Positions 61,637 to 64,000 of a DNA stretch of 64,000 nucleotides are shown piece by piece. Positions within the stretch are counted from its first letter, which is position 1; each line of letters starts with the position of its first letter. The stretch is from Nonomuraea sp. NBC_00507 (GTDB lineage Bacteria > Actinomycetota > Actinomycetes > Streptosporangiales > Streptosporangiaceae). A program made the position numbers and the translations under genes. The DNA is taken from assembly GCF_036013525.1 (NCBI RefSeq), contig NZ_CP107853.1, positions 8,556,001 to 8,620,000 of the forward strand. Reading direction: 5' to 3'. A model generated the notes under the pieces. The model saw only the letters and a program-made list of their open reading frames with translations, searched no databases and had not been told where the DNA came from.

Positions 61637-61656
61637 CCCGGACCGTGCGGTCCGGG
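61637..61656. terminator. Perfect hairpin upstream of the CopC gene
   Basis: CCCGGACCG-TG-CGGTCCGGG, a 9-bp perfect inverted repeat 48 bp after the membrane-protein stop and 23 bp before the CopC start. Terminator, attenuator or leader structure. Confidence 0.5.
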
Positions 61657-61679
61657 CGGCCATCTCTGGAGACCGGACC

Positions 61680-62300
61680 ATGACCTTTTCCCTGCACCGT
61701 CACATCCGCACGGCGGCCGCGGCCGGGCTGGCCTGTGCCGCCTTCCTGGCCGCGACCCCGTCGCCGGCGTTCGCCCACGACGCGCTCAAGAGCAGTTCGC
61801 CCGCGAAGAACACGCAGGTCTCCGCGAGCTCGCTGGAGGAGATCGAACTGGAGTACACCGCGCGCGTCAAGTTCCCGTTCGTCGTGCTGCGCGACGCCAA
61901 GGGCGCGCAGGTGCCGCTCGGCAAGCCACGACTCGCCGGACCGAAGGTGGTCGCCGACGTCAACGGCCCGCTCACGGCCGGCGCGTACGTGATCGCGTGG
62001 CGGGTCGTCTCGTCGGACGGCCACCCCATCGAGGGCGAGATCCCCTTCCGTGTGAAGGGATCACCCTCGCCCACGCCGACCGGCGAGAGCACATCCTCTC
62101 CGTCGTCCGCCCCGCCCGCCTCGTCGCCCGCCCAGGCGTTGGCGCCGTCGGCCGCCGATGGCAGCACGCCCGCCGCCTCGTCGGCCGGCGTCCCCGGCTG
62201 GATCTGGGCCGCACTGGCCGCGCTCGTCGCGCTGGGAGCGTTCATCGGGCTCAGGGGTGCGCGCCGTGAGCCCGAGCGGGAGGACGTGAACGCGGATTGA
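61680..62300 (+). CDS. copC: CopC-domain copper-binding protein
   Basis: A 206-aa protein with a signal peptide (ending PSPAFA, cleavage before HDALKSSSPA). This gives the N-terminal His used for Cu(II) binding in CopC. The domain continues with LEYTARVKFPFVVLRD, GAYVIAWRVVSSDGHPIEGE (second His) and FRVKG. A Ser/Pro/Ala linker and a C-terminal helix (WIWAALAALVALGAFIGL) anchor it outside the membrane. No CopD domain follows. GGAGACC precedes ATG. Confidence 0.9.
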   Translation: MTFSLHRHIRTAAAAGLACAAFLAATPSPAFAHDALKSSSPAKNTQVSASSLEEIELEYTARVKFPFVVLRDAKGAQVPLGKPRLAGPKVVADVNGPLTAGAYVIAWRVVSSDGHPIEGEIPFRVKGSPSPTPTGESTSSPSSAPPASSPAQALAPSAADGSTPAASSAGVPGWIWAALAALVALGAFIGLRGARREPEREDVNAD

Positions 62301-62747
62301 CCAGGCCAGACATCTCGCGCGGCGCTGGGTCGCGGAGGAGGGCGTCGCCCTGCCCGGGTTCGGCGGCGCGTTCCTGACCGGGTCCGCACGCGACGTCCTC
62401 TGCGACTACCACCTGGCCTGCAGCTTCCGCCTCCCGTGCGTGCTCGCGGACCCCACGGGGCAGCTCACCGAAGTGCAGCGGGTCGTGGCCCGCGACTTCG
62501 CGGCCCAGCCCTGGATCCTGGCCAGATGCCGCAACGCCATGGACCGGGTACGCACGTGGATCACCGGCATGGACGCCTCCGCGCCCCTGCACGGCGGCTC
62601 GACTATCACGAGGTGCTGCTGGACCTGCTCGGATGCGCGGAGCTGAGCCCGGAGCGCGTGCAGCGGCACCTCGTGGCGCTGGAGAGGGCGTTCGCCGTGC
62701 ATGCGCCCTCCTACCGGTTCGCCTCGGACATCAGCGAGGCGGGCTGA
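62299..62747 (+). pseudogene. Nucleotidyltransferase-family remnant with internal deletions
   Basis: Pieces read in order: ARRWVAEEGVALPGFGGAFL, TGSARDVLCDYHLACSF, CVLADPTGQLTEVQRVVARD, then, after a frame change near 62595, YHEVLLDLLGCAELSPERVQ and SYRFASDISEAG with TGA at 62745-62747. They match actinobacterial nucleotidyltransferase-domain proteins of ~290 aa, but the segment after TGS holding the catalytic Asp pair and a later ~60 aa are missing. Decayed gene. Confidence 0.6.
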
Positions 62748-62751
62748 GGGG

Positions 62752-63738
62752 TCAGCGGCCGTCGAGGCGGTGGATGGCGTCGCCGTACAGGTCCGGGCTG
62801 CGGTCGCAGGCCTCGATGAAGTCACGGGGGAAGCCCAGCTCGAACTCCACCGCCGACTCCAGCCGCCGCACCGCCTCCTCGGGTAGCGCGAGCCCCGCCG
62901 CACCCAGGTTGTCCTTGAGCTGCTCGGCGCTGGAGGCCCCCACGATCGGGTGCACGCCCCGCCCCAGCACCCAGGCCAGCGCCACCTGCGACGCCGTGGC
63001 GCCCACTTCCCCGGCGACCTCCACCACCGCCCGCGCCGCGGCCAGGTCGCGGTCACCGAGCGAGTCAGGCGACACCCGCGACGCCGGCGCCCCGGGGTCG
63101 TTGTACCGGCCGGACAGCACGCCCCGCTCGAGTGTCCCCCACGCCGCCACGCTCATCCCGTACGCCTCCGCCATCGGCAGCAGCTCCCGCTCCACGTCCC
63201 GCCGCAGCAGGCTGTAGGGCGCCTGCAGCCCCGCGAACGGCGTCCACCCCCGGAACTCGGCGACGGTGTTGGCCCGGCTGACCAGCCACGCCGGAGCATC
63301 CGATATGCCGACATAGAGCACTTTCCCGGACCGCACCACGTCGTCGAGCGCCCGCATCGTCTCCTCGACCGGGGTGTGCCGGTCCCACACGTGCACCCAG
63401 TAGAGGTCGATGTAGTCGGTGCGCAGCCGCCGCAGGCTCTGCTCCAGCGTCAGCACCAGGTTCTTGCGGTGGTTGCCTGCCGCGTTGAGATCGGTGCGGT
63501 CACGTGTGCCGGTGTACTTGCTGGCCAGCACGAAACGATCACGCCGCCCCTGCAGCAGCTCGCCGACGACGCTCTCGCTGTCGCCGTACATCGACGCCGT
63601 GTCGATCACGTTGCCCCCCGCGTCGGCGTACGCGTCGACGATGCGCCGCACCTCCGGCGACGCCGAGCGGAAGGTCATCGCGCCCAGGAACAACTCCGAA
63701 ACCCGCAGCCCGGTACGGCCGAGCAATCGGTAACGCAT
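62752..63738 (-). CDS. Aldo/keto reductase
   Basis: A 328-aa (alpha/beta)8 reductase: MRYRLLGRTGLRVSELFLGA, catalytic Asp/Tyr region VIDTASMYGDSESVVGELL, Lys in VLASKYTG, His in DYIDLYWVHVWD, and the NADPH-binding end HPIVGASSAEQLKDNL. ATG 63738 with GGGGAGGAG upstream; a longer frame upstream is not family-like. Cytosolic NADPH-dependent reductase of unknown substrate, similar to YghZ/Tas-type proteins. It is 23 bp from the FMN reductase gene, likely an operon. Confidence 0.92.
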   Translation of the reverse strand: MRYRLLGRTGLRVSELFLGAMTFRSASPEVRRIVDAYADAGGNVIDTASMYGDSESVVGELLQGRRDRFVLASKYTGTRDRTDLNAAGNHRKNLVLTLEQSLRRLRTDYIDLYWVHVWDRHTPVEETMRALDDVVRSGKVLYVGISDAPAWLVSRANTVAEFRGWTPFAGLQAPYSLLRRDVERELLPMAEAYGMSVAAWGTLERGVLSGRYNDPGAPASRVSPDSLGDRDLAAARAVVEVAGEVGATASQVALAWVLGRGVHPIVGASSAEQLKDNLGAAGLALPEEAVRRLESAVEFELGFPRDFIEACDRSPDLYGDAIHRLDGR

Positions 63739-63761
63739 CACGTCAACTCCTCCCCTGCACG

Positions 63762-64000
63762 TCAGGCCTGGTACGGCGTGGCGAGGCGGGCCTCGCGCAG
63801 CACCCTGCTCCACCAGCCGAGCTGGTCCAGCATGGCCTTGGCCGCGCCGTCCGGCCCCTCAGGATCCATCAGCCGGCCCTCGGCGTCGAACCGCGTCCAG
63901 TGCTGGTCGAGACTGATCCAGTTGCGGATGGTGACGGCGTGCATCTCGCAGAAGACCTGCCGCAGGTGCTCGGCCGCGCGCACGCCGCCCCCGTAGCCGC
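63762..64000 (-). CDS. NADPH-dependent FMN reductase, C-terminal part (cut by window end)
   Basis: The frame is open to the window edge. GYGGGVRAAEHLRQVFCEMH, AVTIRNWISLD and AMLDQLGWWSRVLREARLAT match the last ~79 codons of the flavodoxin-like NADPH-dependent FMN reductase family. The FMN-binding N-terminus lies beyond base 64000. The closely spaced downstream aldo/keto reductase suggests cotranscription. Confidence 0.75.
   Translation of the reverse strand, partial: GYGGGVRAAEHLRQVFCEMHAVTIRNWISLDQHWTRFDAEGRLMDPEGPDGAAKAMLDQLGWWSRVLREARLATPYQA

Noticed and set aside
1..64000. CRISPR array, phage or intact insertion sequence
   Set aside because: No regularly spaced direct repeats, transposase/integrase motifs or terminal inverted repeats with target duplications were seen.

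Overview
This window is high-GC DNA with GTG and TTG starts, many ATGA/GTGA stop-start overlaps and several apparently leaderless genes. It looks like chromosome of a filamentous actinomycete; the protein set suggests a Streptosporangiaceae-type organism such as Nonomuraea. That placement is a guess from family content, not from a marker gene. I found no rRNA, tRNA, CRISPR array or intact transposase.

Layout. 0-8.6 kb: assorted metabolic genes (cysteine-synthase-like enzyme plus MFS exporter, alpha/beta hydrolase, methyltransferase, DUF2218 protein, two cupins, a truncated methyltransferase, and a membrane-anchored trypsin-like protein without its catalytic residues). 8.6-21 kb: a ferric-reductase-like membrane protein opposite an OmpR-type two-component system, then a cluster of large secreted LVIVD-repeat proteins, a tyrosinase/von Willebrand A fusion protein, the fused remains of two further LVIVD genes, and an NlpC/P60 protein. 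21-24.3 kb: FAD monooxygenase and DHA2 exporter under a divergent TetR regulator with a tandem palindromic operator. 24.9-30 kb: a frameshifted amidohydrolase and a three-subunit PaoABC-like molybdenum aldehyde oxidoreductase.

30-51.6 kb is a metal (most likely copper) homeostasis island: DUF305 and DUF6153 proteins, three small HMA-domain chaperones, a CsoR repressor, CopA-type and unusual CPD-type P1B ATPases, a Cys-rich four-helix copper-storage-like protein, a flavin reductase, a BlaI/M56-peptidase pair, a BNR-repeat lipoprotein, two copies of a small-membrane-protein plus four-helix-membrane-protein pair, two MFS exporters and a universal stress protein. Five CsoR-type boxes (ATACCC..GGGTAT) and three to five CTAC-N8-GTAG boxes link scattered operons into two putative regulons. 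A c-di-AMP (ydaO) riboswitch precedes a CHAP-domain cell-wall hydrolase at 36 kb.

51.6-64 kb: an HTH regulator, a second NlpC/P60 hydrolase, a saccharopine-dehydrogenase-like gene with a truncated MFS gene and TetR, a graveyard of gene fragments (phosphotransferase, GTP cyclohydrolase I, dihydroxy-acid dehydratase), a phosphoketolase-acetate kinase operon, a CopC-like protein with a membrane partner, a decayed nucleotidyltransferase-like gene, an aldo/keto reductase, and an NADPH-FMN reductase cut by the window edge.

How it fits together. The clearest theme is copper handling: sensing (CsoR), export (ATPases), chaperoning (HMA proteins), storage (Cys-rich bundle), periplasmic binding (CopC, DUF305) and possible copper enzymes (tyrosinase fusion). 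The least explained part is the LVIVD/tyrosinase-VWA cluster. It appears tied to the neighbouring two-component system by a shared TAGGG..CCCTA motif and is the best candidate here for an undescribed system.
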